A stretch of DNA of 64,000 nt, from contig NC_056428.1 of NCBI RefSeq assembly GCF_905147365.1, forward strand, positions 28,550,001 to 28,614,000. Direction: 5' to 3'. Each line of letters opens with the position of its first letter. The stretch's first letter is position 1. Source of the stretch: Aricia agestis. Taxonomy: Eukaryota > Arthropoda > Insecta > Lepidoptera > Lycaenidae. The notes under the pieces were generated by a model. The model was not told where the DNA came from. It worked only from the letters and a program-made list of their open reading frames with translations, and did not search any database. Shown in pieces: positions 36,672 through 41,699 of the stretch. Position numbers and translations under genes: made by a program.

Positions 36672-38099
36672 GATACTTTCGCATTTATAATATTAGTATG
36701 GATTATTATTATTTACACACGCTTGACACGCTACTGCGTGTCTAGATCATTTAGAACTAGTCTGCATAACTCAAAAAAATGTGGGTTAACACACAAGTAC
36801 TTAACAAGCTCCATATTTTAGAATGACTAATGCCAGTTTTCACCAACGGTTTCCTAACGCTGAGTGTTCCCTAGCGATCTTTGTGGGTCAAATATCTCTT
36901 AAAATAAACACATTAAAAAAAAGTAATGTTTTGCAAAAGTTCTTACGCCCTAAGGACGAACGTGACATACAAAAATTCGTGAAATCTTGAAGGATATGTA
37001 CCCTTAATGGTCGCTAGGGGACCACTTAGTGTTAGGAGGCGGTTGGTGAAAACAGGCATAAATATGCTATCATCACCGCTAAATGTACGGTTCCCAAAAT
37101 ATTTGCTATCCAACAGCAACAGTGTTATACAAGATAATCTCCGTATAATCCTCGTAGCTAAAAGGATTAAGGTTACATCGTTAGTGCAAAGGGCGCACCT
37201 TGAGCCTTCGATAACGAATTTAATGCTTGTTATAAAGTATCGCTTCAAGAGTCAACAAAATACAAACTTTAAAAAACTATCATCTCAACATTTCTACTTG
37301 TTGGGTCAGATGACACAATATGTAATTAAAAGTTATTATGTTTATGATGCTGCAGTAATAATGGGTATCTTTAACATTTTGTAAAAATTTCGAAAACGCC
37401 ATGAAAAGTTGAATTGATTCAAGGAAATGAAATACAACATCCCAAATAATTATAAGAATCAAAAATTTTCGCAAAGCTCGCATGCATTTCCTCAATGGCA
37501 TTTCTGACAGACAATAAAATAATATTTTCTTTTTTTCTCACCTCTTAATAAAAATAATAATTATTATTATTATGTAGGTACATTGTACTATTAGGGAATT
37601 TGATTCATAGTCAAGATGGTGGTCTACGTAATTTGGTCGCGCTACGTCAAACCCATCCGACAGATCACAGCAGCTAGCATTGAATTGACATAATTCGACC
37701 AAATGACGTTGGTCTGTCAGCTGCCTATAAATCAATTTCTTCGATTGATGGTAATAATCAGAGAGAGAGAGTTGAAGCAGAATTATATGGCGAACCGACA
37801 GCTCACGACTTAATATTGAATTGACAAAATCCGACCAAATGAAGTTGGTCCGCCAACTGCGAATCAACTTCTCTACATTATTTTTAGGTATGTCAATACT
37901 TACTTCTGCTTTCCTTTTGTGCTGGCCAGAAGCGACGGGCCTTTTGCACCTCCTGATCATTTTTGGCGATACTCCTGTTCCTCGGAAAGGAAATTCCATT
38001 AAGTACTCCCCGACTAGAGTACCGTCTTTTAACGAAATTAACGCTATCCTCACATAACGAGAAATAAAACAAGATGGCGAATATTAACAATTTCAACAT
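10649..38099 (-). CDS. Secreted CUB-domain protein, complete 8-exon gene (spliced CDS)
   Basis: Exons, in order of transcription: 38,099-37,904; 32,012-31,860; 27,121-26,986; 24,108-23,981; 20,858-20,733; 17,341-17,177; 16,656-16,432; 10,770-10,649. The total is 1,251 nt, or 416 residues plus TAA. All seven introns have GT..AG ends and compatible phases (1,1,2,1,1,1,1). The protein has a signal peptide (residues 1-16, ending FYFSLC), a basic spacer (17-65), a small Cys-rich module beginning with an ITFPN motif (66-116), one clear CUB domain (about 117-245, from CGSTTSENGTYF to KVTQIPC) and a second CUB-like half (about 247-411, from DEGCLQYYTG to YIQQPC). This layout matches a family of unnamed insect secreted CUB proteins; its ligand is unknown to me. 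N-glycosylation sequons occur at NGT (twice) and NRS. A TATA-like box lies upstream and AATAAA follows the stop. Introns are swollen by transposons. The gene model is well supported; the function is not. Confidence 0.9.
11709..11911. mobile_element. MITE family 'GGTGTAACAAAACTAAGTG', copy 1
   Basis: The arms contain GTGTTCCTTGTAGAG and TTCACTGTGAAAGTAGCAGC and their complements, about 80 bp each. Other copies: 12,767-13,324 (split by a SINE), 26,149-26,250 (internally deleted), 33,539-33,606 (half). Confidence 0.85.
11914..12085. repeat. Near-perfect palindrome, two 85-bp arms
   Basis: Each arm starts and ends with copies of TCGTAGGATGATTTG and its complement, and the two arms are reverse complements with a 2-nt centre at about 11,999-12,000. 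It looks like two copies of an 85-bp MITE placed head to head. Confidence 0.9.
12340..12685 (+). mobile_element. Helitron 3' portion
   Basis: It ends with the hairpin CCGAGCAAAGCTCGG followed by TCAAATAGCTAGTAAT (CTAG terminus). The same family, reversed and with the hairpin CCGAGCTTTGCTCGG, begins at 26,509 and runs to about 26,820. Confidence 0.6.
12787..13086 (-). mobile_element. LINE-tailed SINE, copy 3, nested in a MITE
   Basis: Reversed SINE lacking the outermost head. MITE sequence (GGTGTAACAAAACTAAG) precedes it and resumes after it (GATACTTTACGGGTGTG), so the SINE landed inside that MITE copy. Confidence 0.85.
13326..13918. other. AT-rich CUB intron, no gene seen
   Basis: I see no exon or named repeat here apart from short A/T runs. 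Confidence 0.45.
13919..14065 (+). mobile_element. Degenerate tRNA-derived SINE
   Basis: TAGCCCAGTAGGTAAG and GCGGGTTCAAGCGGG sit at A-box and B-box spacing, followed by an AT-rich tail. The acceptor stem does not pair, so it is not a tRNA gene. Confidence 0.45.
14325..14690 (+). other. Unassigned GC-rich island in CUB intron 7
   Basis: A 330-bp GC-rich block (from GGTCCTGCGGCTGAATCGCG to TTTTGCGTCG) stands out from AT-rich surroundings and is followed by ATAAATAATA. No long ORF crosses it on either strand. It may be the end of a retroelement; I cannot identify it. Confidence 0.4.
15671..15896 (+). mobile_element. LINE-tailed SINE, copy 4 (5'-truncated)
   Basis: It starts within the head at GAAACAGCGCTTGCGCTG and carries the pyrimidine tract and GTGTCCATGGGCGACGG. 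The tail stops at CATCAGGTGGCG and an A-run. Confidence 0.8.
16079..16386. mobile_element. MITE with TIR AAGTTAATATACCTAGC, copy 2
   Basis: It is parallel to 8,512-8,778, with a local duplication (ACCGAAATTGATTTACGTCT occurs twice). It ends about 45 nt downstream of the exon 7 donor. Confidence 0.75.
16432..16656 (-). CDS. CUB gene exon 7: second CUB-like region, core
   Basis: This exon encodes NNRSRAFTISGNSN, then GPTNCANDWLLVPCASN and CTDRICGGTF, matching the family pattern of an NRS sequon, F.ISGN, a C..D.LL.P segment and a DR.CGG.F loop. The acceptor ACATTTCCAG ends at 16,657 and the donor ATGA|GTAAGTA begins at 16,431. The oligo-A end of a minus-strand SINE (16,671-16,790) stops 12 nt upstream of the acceptor AG. 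A plus-strand reading frame over this exon is its antisense shadow. Confidence 0.88.
16671..16790 (-). mobile_element. SINE/LINE tail fragment abutting exon 7 acceptor
   Basis: Only the 3' tail (GGGGGCAAACGAGCAAACGG to GCAGGTGCGTTGCCG) is present, with its A-rich end facing the acceptor of exon 7. Confidence 0.8.
16862..17012. mobile_element. Palindromic MITE 'CGGCCGTTCCCAATATT'
   Basis: ACGGCCGTTCCCAATATTCA at the left and AATATTGGGAACGGCCGTTA at the right, with CTATCTCTGGT/ACCAGAGATAG inside. Confidence 0.8.
17177..17341 (-). CDS. CUB gene exon 6: start of second CUB-like region
   Basis: This exon encodes ADEGCLQYYTGVSGQLKSFNY, then SNQDYGICVRMERNFCGIQYSACPDP. The pattern C.QY.TG..G...SFNY......LSNQ.Y.IC.R....FC.I.Y..C is typical of the second domain in insect CUB proteins of this class. 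The acceptor TTTTCCAG ends at 17,342 and the donor CCAG|GTTTAG begins at 17,176. Phase 1; the codon completes to Val, giving the continuous motif DPVNNRS across the junction. Confidence 0.88.
17524..18453 (-). mobile_element. Non-autonomous Helitron, family H1 copy B
   Basis: It starts CTAGATGTCCCGCCGGCTTC and ends CCTTTATAATATTAGTAGGA: a full-length copy of the 6,457 element without the SINE insertion, and so an empty-site reference for it. A (GAT)n run encodes a histidine tract in the antisense ORF. Confidence 0.85.
18998..19098 (+). pseudogene. Candidate short 5' exon, possibly of a transposase
   Basis: ATG opens MLRLRRSTPRRSTLYYYL, then ARLIVESGNVQRETR, followed directly by a good donor (AG|GTGAGTG). 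Basic-then-helical composition resembles the first exon of some DNA-transposon proteins, but I recognise no domain and find no second exon. Confidence 0.3.
19486..19805 (+). mobile_element. LINE-tailed SINE, copy 5
   Basis: Full-length, from ACGTGGGAGAACCATGCTTC to TTTCATTAAAAGAAAAA. A 15-bp perfect hairpin (GAAAGACGCGAAGCA, 19,403-19,437) lies just upstream. Confidence 0.85.
20385..20537. mobile_element. MITE 'GATTCCTATGCA', copy 1
   Basis: Terminal TTGATTCCTATGCAAT and TTGCATAGGAATCAA are inverted, with GGTTGCGTTACGTCAAACCC inside. Related copies: about 37,600-37,890 and 61,300-61,436. Confidence 0.7.
20733..20858 (-). CDS. CUB gene exon 5: end of first CUB domain
   Basis: This exon encodes YIDAGIGTTNPVKLTFVTSG, then ERIWKVKVTQIPC, the last strands of the CUB fold ending in the WKVKVTQI.C signature. 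The acceptor TTTATTTTGCAG is followed by the exon at 20,858, and the donor AAAG|GTAAGA begins at 20,732. A Helitron 3' end (CTAG, 20,876-20,879) lies 15 nt upstream of the acceptor AG, so the branch region of this intron is transposon-derived. Confidence 0.9.
20876..21352 (-). mobile_element. Non-autonomous Helitron, family H2 copy 1
   Basis: On the minus strand: 5' TCTATATATTAATACGC, 3' hairpin GGTCGAATTTCGACC, 13 nt, then CTAG. Copies at 22,217-22,712 and 60,170-60,661 have the same orientation. Its 3' end is next to CUB exon 5. Confidence 0.8.
21465..21812 (+). mobile_element. tRNA-derived SINE, second type
   Basis: The head GCTTCCGTGGTCCAGTGCTA resembles a tRNA A-box region; the body carries CGGTCCTGCGCCTGATTTC, CCTGGGTTATGAGAGTAAAG and ends CGTGTGGGAGTATTAT-like sequence (ACCGGTGTGGGAGTATTATA), which I associate with moth SINEs. 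Confidence 0.6.
22217..22712 (-). mobile_element. Non-autonomous Helitron, family H2 copy 2
   Basis: Same termini as copy 1 (CTAGAGATCGCCCAATGGTC to CGCGTATTAATATATAGAT). Internal short indels only. Confidence 0.8.
23373..23405. repeat. Perfect 15-bp hairpin inside a MITE family
   Basis: CCTAGACGGTCAATA/TATTGACCGTCTAGG with a 3-nt loop. The flanking GGGTTGA..GGACATCGCG and AATAAACTGTTCAA recur at 40,190-40,310. Confidence 0.6.
23897..23950. repeat. 23-bp intronic hairpin next to CUB exon 4 donor
   Basis: TCCCTTTGCAGTGACCGTT pairs perfectly with its complement around an 8-nt loop, extended by four pairs including a G-T. It lies 30 nt downstream of the unusual exon 4 donor in the transcript. 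Confidence 0.75.
23981..24108 (-). CDS. CUB gene exon 4: middle of CUB domain
   Basis: This exon encodes LDFDRFSIAGPERINNVC, then QFIVSGG and PAICGTNQGSH, the standard central CUB block (LDF...C...D.F.V.GG...P.ICG.N.G.H). I found it by looking for the piece needed to join exon 3 (phase 2) to exon 5 (phase 1); it is antisense to a spurious plus-strand reading frame. The acceptor CTTTTCAG is good. The donor GTTGAG at 23,980 departs from the GTRAGT consensus at position 3. The last base, A, completes ATG (Met) with exon 5. Confidence 0.88.
24379..24558 (-). pseudogene. Mariner-like transposase C-terminus (inverted piece)
   Basis: The minus strand encodes VKAHVYRDKPATIDALAANI, then FVREIRVDMLERECQNWTLR and a REIIFKR end with TAA: the C-terminus of a mariner-type transposase. 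The preceding part lies beside it on the opposite strand. Confidence 0.75.
24585..24680 (+). pseudogene. Mariner-like transposase internal piece (DLTPLDYFLWG)
   Basis: The plus strand encodes FGEQFISRFEVVNWPPRSCD, then LTPLDYFLWGHV, carrying the WPPRS.DLTPLD.FLWG motif with the third catalytic Asp of the family. It should continue into VKAHVYRDKP but instead meets a stop; that continuation is at 24,558 on the other strand. Confidence 0.75.
24684..25610 (+). pseudogene. RTE-like LINE reverse transcriptase, 5'-truncated
   Basis: The open frame of 308 codons encodes DALSPVLFNLVLEYVLKEM, then the catalytic YADDLALLG, NRKKTEYLHI, KFKYLGCTITD, SVIRPILMYGCETWTL and RLRWLGHVARM. This order is the C-terminal half of an RTE-type LINE reverse transcriptase. 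There is no stop before SHCSK-TAG. Endonuclease and the first RT blocks are missing. GTAA repeats at 25,602-25,616 look like its 3' tail. It lies in CUB intron 3, opposite in orientation to the gene, and is directly joined to the mariner remnant. Confidence 0.85.
25755..25882. mobile_element. Palindromic MITE 'CTAGCACGGCC'
   Basis: CTAGCACGGCCACCAGTAGA and TCTACTGGCGGCCGTGCTAG are terminal inverted repeats; TATGGACAAAC/GTTTGTCTATA pairs inside. Confidence 0.8.
26149..26252. mobile_element. MITE 'GGTGTAACAAAACTAAGTG', deleted copy
   Basis: ACAAGGTGTAAAAAACTAAG at the left and CTTAGTTTTGTACAACGTGT at the right, with most of the interior lost. Confidence 0.7.
26509..26820 (-). mobile_element. 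Helitron fragment, 3' hairpin family of 12,340
   Basis: The hairpin CCGAGCTTTGCTCGG lies at the left; TAGCTGGATCGATTTATCGC and GAAAATCGTTGGAGCTGATT match 12,540-12,610 in reverse. Confidence 0.55.
26986..27121 (-). CDS. CUB gene exon 3: first half of CUB domain
   Basis: This exon encodes about 45 residues from MTSCGSTTSENGTYF to KAHSDVCQIR: the first CUB beta strands with two conserved cysteines, a sequon and a GYPS turn. The acceptor is TTTTGCAG and the donor is AAG|GTACAA at 26,985. It ends in phase 2, and the split Arg codon is completed by exon 4. An 18-bp perfect hairpin (27,151-27,198) sits 30 nt upstream of the acceptor. Confidence 0.9.
27151..27198. repeat. 18-bp perfect hairpin upstream of CUB exon 3
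   Basis: TCAGATTTGCTTCCACGC and its complement flank a 12-nt loop. It ends 30 nt from the exon boundary. Confidence 0.75.
27331..27465. mobile_element. MITE 'AAGCTATTGCATAGC'
   Basis: AAAGCTATTGCATAGC and GCTATGCAATAGCTTA are inverted ends of a 135-bp element with a GC-rich interior. Confidence 0.75.
27491..27750 (-). mobile_element. LINE-tailed SINE, copy 6
   Basis: Reversed copy with an internal deletion in the head (CGCCGAGCCTTCCC), ending CTTTCCCACGT. Confidence 0.85.
28380..28620 (+). mobile_element. Short Helitron-like element
   Basis: The 5' end is TATATATATAAAACTCAAAG and the 3' hairpin is GCGAGCGAAGCCGCGGGC followed by AAAAGCTCGT. The interior (CACTGGACGGATCGGGCTGA, GGCATGCAGGTAGATGTTAT) is a widespread lepidopteran type. 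Confidence 0.65.
29011..30495. other. CUB intron 2, no gene seen
   Basis: AT-rich with homopolymer runs. I see no exon or complete repeat; AACCCGTCCAAGTGCGTGTC at 30,183 is a fragment of the GGTTCCGTACC repeat family's lead sequence. Confidence 0.45.
30496..30919 (+). repeat. Long inverted repeat, left arm (424 bp)
   Basis: It matches 32,168-32,591 in reverse complement over its full length with no mismatch I could find by eye. It is GC-rich at its inner end (CCCCGGGGAGTGCC, CCCAGGCCCCGGGG). An apparent ORF (MVCGRVSRVSR...) is read in both arms and has no family I recognise. Confidence 0.95.
31165..31738. mobile_element. hAT-type MITE 'TAGAGATGTGCCGA'
   Basis: Ends CTAGAGATGTGCCGATCATG and its counterpart CGGCACATCTCTAAG, with several nested GACTAGTCGGC/GCCGACTAGTC palindromes at each end. 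The AGAGATGTGCCGA terminus is a common insect hAT-like type. Confidence 0.7.
31860..32012 (-). CDS. CUB gene exon 2: Cys-rich module
   Basis: This exon gives residues 66-116, beginning LSLFTVITFPNGGC and ending ANGFGICCI. Six cysteines lie within about 35 residues; in insect CUB proteins of this type such a block precedes the CUB domain. The acceptor TTTTTCTCAG ends at 32,013 and the donor GTAAGT begins at 31,859. The exon is 153 nt (51 codons) with phase 1 at both ends, so skipping it would keep the reading frame. It lies between two identical inverted arms (30,496-30,919 and 32,168-32,591). Confidence 0.88.
32168..32591 (-). repeat. Long inverted repeat, right arm (424 bp)
   Basis: Partner of 30,496-30,919. 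It lies in CUB intron 1, while the left arm lies in intron 2; exon 2 and the hAT MITE form the 1.25-kb spacer. Confidence 0.95.
32592..33537. other. CUB intron 1, no gene seen
   Basis: AT-rich; no exon, tRNA or clear repeat recognised. Confidence 0.45.
33678..34020 (-). mobile_element. LINE-tailed SINE, copy 7
   Basis: Full-length reversed copy from an A-rich tail to CTCTCTCACGTA. It abuts the LINE fragment that carries the same tail in the opposite orientation. Confidence 0.88.
34066..35022 (+). pseudogene. Jockey-like LINE, 5'-truncated, source of the SINE tail
   Basis: The translation shows the catalytic region LHINDMLQTNGIHCYADDST, an internal deletion, then SPSIEILGVNISSEVQF, KLGVLNRARKYFSPEQRLQL, RPHMEYCSHLWAG, and after a frameshift LDPLELRRDVASLCILYRLY, TFRYRPTRKTYHPHHLDEW, RNFLPRTVKLWNELSPAVFP and a C-terminus reading FKERAYSLLKGRQRTCSSSD. 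The last coding bases and 3' UTR (GTGTCCATGGGCGACGG to CCCCCTTATTTAATAAAA) are identical in kind to the SINE tails elsewhere in the window. Confidence 0.87.
35233..36196 (-). mobile_element. Non-autonomous Helitron with tandemly repeated 5' region
   Basis: It starts CTAGCTGTTGCCCGCGACTT (3' end reversed) and ends GCATTTATAATATTAGTATGGA. Two ~300-bp units (35,572-35,862 and 35,868-36,196) repeat GGTACCACCTCTTAT, TCTTGGCGCCATCT and a (GACA)n run. A third 5' end follows at 36,554-36,703. Confidence 0.7.
36376..36498 (-). mobile_element. tRNA-derived SINE inside a Helitron 5' unit
   Basis: The minus strand carries the B box GGGTTCGAGTCCCGC and the body GTTCCTGGGTCTTGGATGTG, related to the SINE at 7,075. 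Helitron sequence resumes after it and ends at 36,703. Confidence 0.7.
36830..37058. mobile_element. MITE 'TGCCAGTTTTCACCAAC'
   Basis: TGCCAGTTTTCACCAACGG and GGTTGGTGAAAACAGGCA are outer ends; CCTAACGCTGAGTG/CACTTAGTGTTAGG and CCCTAGCGA/TCGCTAGGGG continue the inverted repeat. An ORF at 37,007-37,384 starts in it and is spurious. Confidence 0.75.
37600..37890. mobile_element. MITE 'GATTCCTATGCA' relatives, adjacent to CUB exon 1
   Basis: Contains GGTCGCGCTACGTCAAACCC, GACAGATCACAGCAGC and two AATTCGACCAAATGA-type blocks, as in the copies at 20,385 and 61,300. It ends about 15 nt into intron 1. Confidence 0.55.
37904..38099 (-). CDS. CUB gene exon 1: start codon and signal peptide
   Basis: This exon encodes residues 1-65. 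The ATG at 38,099-38,097 opens a hydrophobic signal sequence (MLKLLIFAILFYFSLC) followed by a basic, Arg/Lys/Ser-rich stretch ending in AQKESR. The donor GTAAGT at 37,903 is strong, and the exon ends in phase 1 with a single A that completes ATT (Ile) with exon 2. The longer minus-strand reading frame from 38,053 that runs through the donor into the intron has no signal peptide and does not join exon 2 in phase, so I rejected it. Confidence 0.82.
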
Positions 38100-38149
38100 G
38101 TTACGTGGGATATAAATTCAAATTTGGAATATAATAATGGCGTCGGTGT

Positions 38150-38157
38150 TATTTATA
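38150..38157 (-). promoter_or_regulatory. Candidate TATA box of the CUB gene
   Basis: The minus strand reads TATAAATA about 50 nt upstream of the ATG, followed by ACACCGACGCC. A start site some 28 nt downstream would leave a 5' UTR of about 25 nt. TATA-like motifs are common by chance in DNA this AT-rich, so this is only a candidate. Confidence 0.35.
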
Positions 38158-38403
38158 ATATTGAAACGGGAAGGGGAAGAGTTGTTAAATTTCTCCCATT
38201 ATGAGGTGACAATGGGCATATACTGTAATCTTTCCATTTAACGCGCGTAGCCAGCAGCATGTGACCGATAAACTCTCGCTCTCACAATTATTGTGTTCCT
38301 GGGTACCATTTCCCTTGACACCGTACATTTTGTCATAATGAGTTGTCTAAATTGAAGACATGAGTGGATAGGCGGGTAACTTACATTTTACAACATTATA
38401 TTA

Positions 38404-39122
38404 TTCTATACGTATTATAAAACAAAGTCGCTTTTTCCGTCATGTCCGGAACATGTCAAGGAACAAAGGTTCCCTTTAATCTTTAAAACTACGCAACGGA
38501 TTTTTTTGCGGTTCTCGTTAATATATAGAGTGATTCAAAAGAAAGGTTATAGCTATAATAACATTCATTAAATAGTGGAGAAATACTGTTATTGTTGTTT
38601 CTAATATAATTACATTTTTTCCGCTTACATTTCAAAACGCAGGCTGAACAACTTTGATAAATCTCGTAGGCGAGATTTATCAAAATAGTGTACCAACTAC
38701 CAAGTATTGTACACATTGAAAAGGTTTACAGAAAACTCCTATCTCTACAGAAAAGTCTATCTCTTATGGATATCCCACAATAACATTTTTAGTCATTTTC
38801 TTTTTAAGACTAATGGCTAATTTTCGAAGCAATTTTAATAAATACAGCATTAATCCTTATCCAATTAAGAAACTTAAATACATTGTTGATTTAATGTAGA
38901 CCTATGTGGCCCTTTACAAATTACAGCATATGATTTAAATGAATATTTTCGAAGATATTACAGATTTAAAAATTGCGGGAAGTAGCTTTTGTGGCGGTAC
39001 TGGTACCGGTAATGCGGGCCACGAGTAGTAATGAATACAAGTCAAAACTGCTGAATCGATTTTAATCATTTTTTCAGTGGCTATATATTTTATACCCGAT
39101 GCGAAGCCGGGGCGGGTCGCTA
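38404..39122 (+). mobile_element. Non-autonomous Helitron upstream of the CUB gene
   Basis: Starts TCTATACGTATTATAAAACA and ends GATGCGAAGCCGGGGCGGGTC before GCTAGT. It contains a 14-bp hairpin (TTTGATAAATCTCG, 38,653-38,684). It is homologous to 4,886-5,340. Confidence 0.7.
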
Positions 39123-39377
39123 GTTTATTATAAGAGCAATTCCCCTTAAAATTTGACTTTTTGACTGAACAAATGTAGTAACTTTGACCTACTTCATCAT
39201 CTAGTTGAATGTATATCTAGCTAAACATAGACTCCACATTTTTGGATTTCGAATAATTTTACCGGCCCTAAAGCCTAAAATAAAATCGGCCAAGTGCGAG
39301 TCGAACTCGCGCACGAAGGGTTCCGTACCGTCATTGAGCAAAAATAGTTTTTACCCTTTGGGTACGGAACCTTAAAA

Positions 39378-40539
39378 ACAAATTTACAATTGTTAGTTAT
39401 CCCCTTGATCCACTCCCGTCTACAATTATTTTTTGTATAGTAAGTATTAGGCCGTAAGTGCCCAGGGCGCATGTGGATTTTACCTTCGCCTAAGTAGACC
39501 ACATAGGCTTCTAAACGGCGCCATAATTTTCTACTGAAAAACTCGAAAAACAGCTGATATAGATAGCTACGCTAACATTTAAAAACATGATCCCATCCAG
39601 ACGTTTTTTTTTTCTGGAACCTAATTTTTCTATGATTTTTATAACTTTTACCGTATTGTACTGTTAGATACGGTCGAATAAAAGAATTAAAGACACATAG
39701 TTATTTTTATTGATTATAAGAATACAACATTTCGCACATACATTTATTTTACTGTTACATTTATCTTATGACACATACACTTATTCTTTAAACACAAAAT
39801 GTCTAAGTAACAATTTGTAAAATTGAGAGCTACGTAGGGTTAATCACAAGATATACTGCTGGGTTACGGGTATAGCTTTATCATAAAACATATATTTTTA
39901 ATTCTAGAAATATAATTAGAGATCAGTTAAAAATTAAGTAACTTTTTAAAACAACTTTTAAAAAGTAAAAAGTCCTAGTAAAAAGTCTACACTTTTTATG
40001 AAGGCTATAAAATAGCAAATCATTATTTTCAAGGCAAGGATCAAATTGATTTACCTACGACAAGAACAACATATAATATTATATTATGAAGGAAATGTTA
40101 TGGTTTCTGTCAGACGAACGGCAATAATAATTGTCGACGGCTGCCGTCGACGACAATAATTGTCGTTCGTCTGTAAGCCGGCCCTTAGACGAACAATTTT
40201 ATTGTCAATATCACGTATTGCGTAATATTATTGACCGTCTATATAGGGTTGATATTGAACATCACGCGCCTTCAATCTAATTGTCAAATAAACTGTTCAA
40301 CAAAATTGAAGCGTAACGGGCCGGCTAAAAAGTTTATCTGATCTCTAACTCAACATAAACAAATACTAATATGACAAGACAGTTCAAATTTAAAGATAAA
40401 CTTAAGCTAATATTAAATATTAGCTTGCATATTCTGTTTATATTACGTTAAATTTGGTAATTAAGAAAATCATACACATAAAAAGTTTTATTTACTGACA
40501 TTTTTAACATTTTATATTACCAATTTACCATACTTTGAC
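39378..40539. other. Intergenic, no gene seen
   Basis: AT-rich. The stretch 40,110-40,320 carries a hairpin (GACGGCTGCCGTCGACGAC region) and the MITE blocks shared with 23,370-23,480. No coding signal. Confidence 0.45.
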
Positions 40540-40690
40540 GCTGTTAAGCATTCGTGTACTAACCCACAAAAATTACTTATTGGGTTAGGAATGTAGAACT
40601 TTTATTCTATAGATGATTTAGAAAAAGACTACATTCAAAATTCAACAAAAAAAAAAATTGTGGGTCAGTACACAAATGCATAACAGCTCA
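40540..40690. mobile_element. MITE 'GTTAAGCATYCGTGTACTAA', copy 2
   Basis: GCTGTTAAGCATTCGTGTAC with an inverted partner GTACACAAATGCATAACAGC; the inner arms CCCACAAAAATTA and TTTGTGGG pair loosely. Confidence 0.65.
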
Positions 40691-41086
40691 AGCACTTATA
40701 AGTACATAGACACCGAATTAAAGTTAGTTGACAACAATGACCTACAAATAATCTTACTTCATTTTTATTACATTGAGTCCCACGCGTGTTTTTATAAGCT
40801 ACTTCAAACCGTAGAATATAGGCTACGTATCCTTAATACCTGACTTGTTACTCTGCAAAATGTAGTCCCTACCTAGTGATGAAATCAAAGTTCTTTTAAA
40901 TAATTAAGTACGTTTCAAAGTTTTACCACCGTACACATTTAATTATGAATAACCTTCAACTTAATGAAGAGTTTGGCAGATAATGTATGGGACTTATGTA
41001 AAAAGTCAAAATTTTGAATTAATTACATTTAAGTAATTAATATTCCACTCTGAGTGCGGCAGTTAGCTATTCAAGACATATAGTCT

Positions 41087-41213
41087 GTCAAGAAAGTGAA
41101 GAAATTAAAAAGTGGCAACATCGTAGTGTCATCCCTTTCAAATCAATCTAAGAAAAAAGGGATGACACTACTAAAAAGGGATTTTAATTTCTTCCCTTTC
41201 TTGACGGACTATA
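41087..41213. mobile_element. Palindromic MITE 'ATAGTCTGTCAAGAAAGTGAAG', copy 2
   Basis: Near-perfect foldback of about 125 bp with the arms AGTGTCATCCCTTT and AAGGGATGACACT. Confidence 0.85.
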
Positions 41214-41473
41214 AGTTGTTCAAGTTATTCAAAGGGTTAATTCTGACCGCAACGTGATATTGTACTATATTGACAGGCTTCAATTGCATGAGACGTCATG
41301 CAGCCTACACGCTACATTGAAATGTGTCAATTCCATTTAATTAGAAATGCATCTCACGTTGCGGCTGAATTGTTATTGTTCTGTGGGCTAAACTGTATTT
41401 ATTTATGCACTATTAATTTTGTTTAATCCTATGTGGCCCTTTAAAAAAAAACAATAAAAGTTTTAGCTGATAA

Positions 41474-41697
41474 CTACGAATAATAAAAACTAAGGAAGAG
41501 TAACTCCGTCAAAAAACATGCTCCAAAATACTTGTCAAAAAAGTGTACCTTAGGTACACATTTCAATACATTTGCAATATTTAGGTGGCCTTGAGCGGTA
41601 TAAAGGCTGACGTTACATGACAGTTCGAATGGAACCAAATTTTAAACGGTAATAGTATGGGAGTTATGGTTCCTTAGTTTTTATTATTTGTAGGCTG
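41474..41697. mobile_element. MITE 'CTACGAATAATAAAAACTAAGGAA'
   Basis: TACGAATAATAAAAACTAAG at the left; CTTAGTTTTTATTATTTGTA at the right. A half copy begins at 3,838. Confidence 0.7.
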
Positions 41698-41699
41698 AT

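Noticed and set aside
36630..36675. CRISPR-like array of GACA repeats, here and at 35,820 and 36,145
   Set aside because: Simple (GACA)n microsatellite inside Helitron 5' ends; no spacers.
37538..38053. 171-residue minus-strand ORF at CUB exon 1
   Set aside because: Reads through the exon 1 donor into intron and a MITE, lacks a signal peptide and does not join exon 2 in phase.
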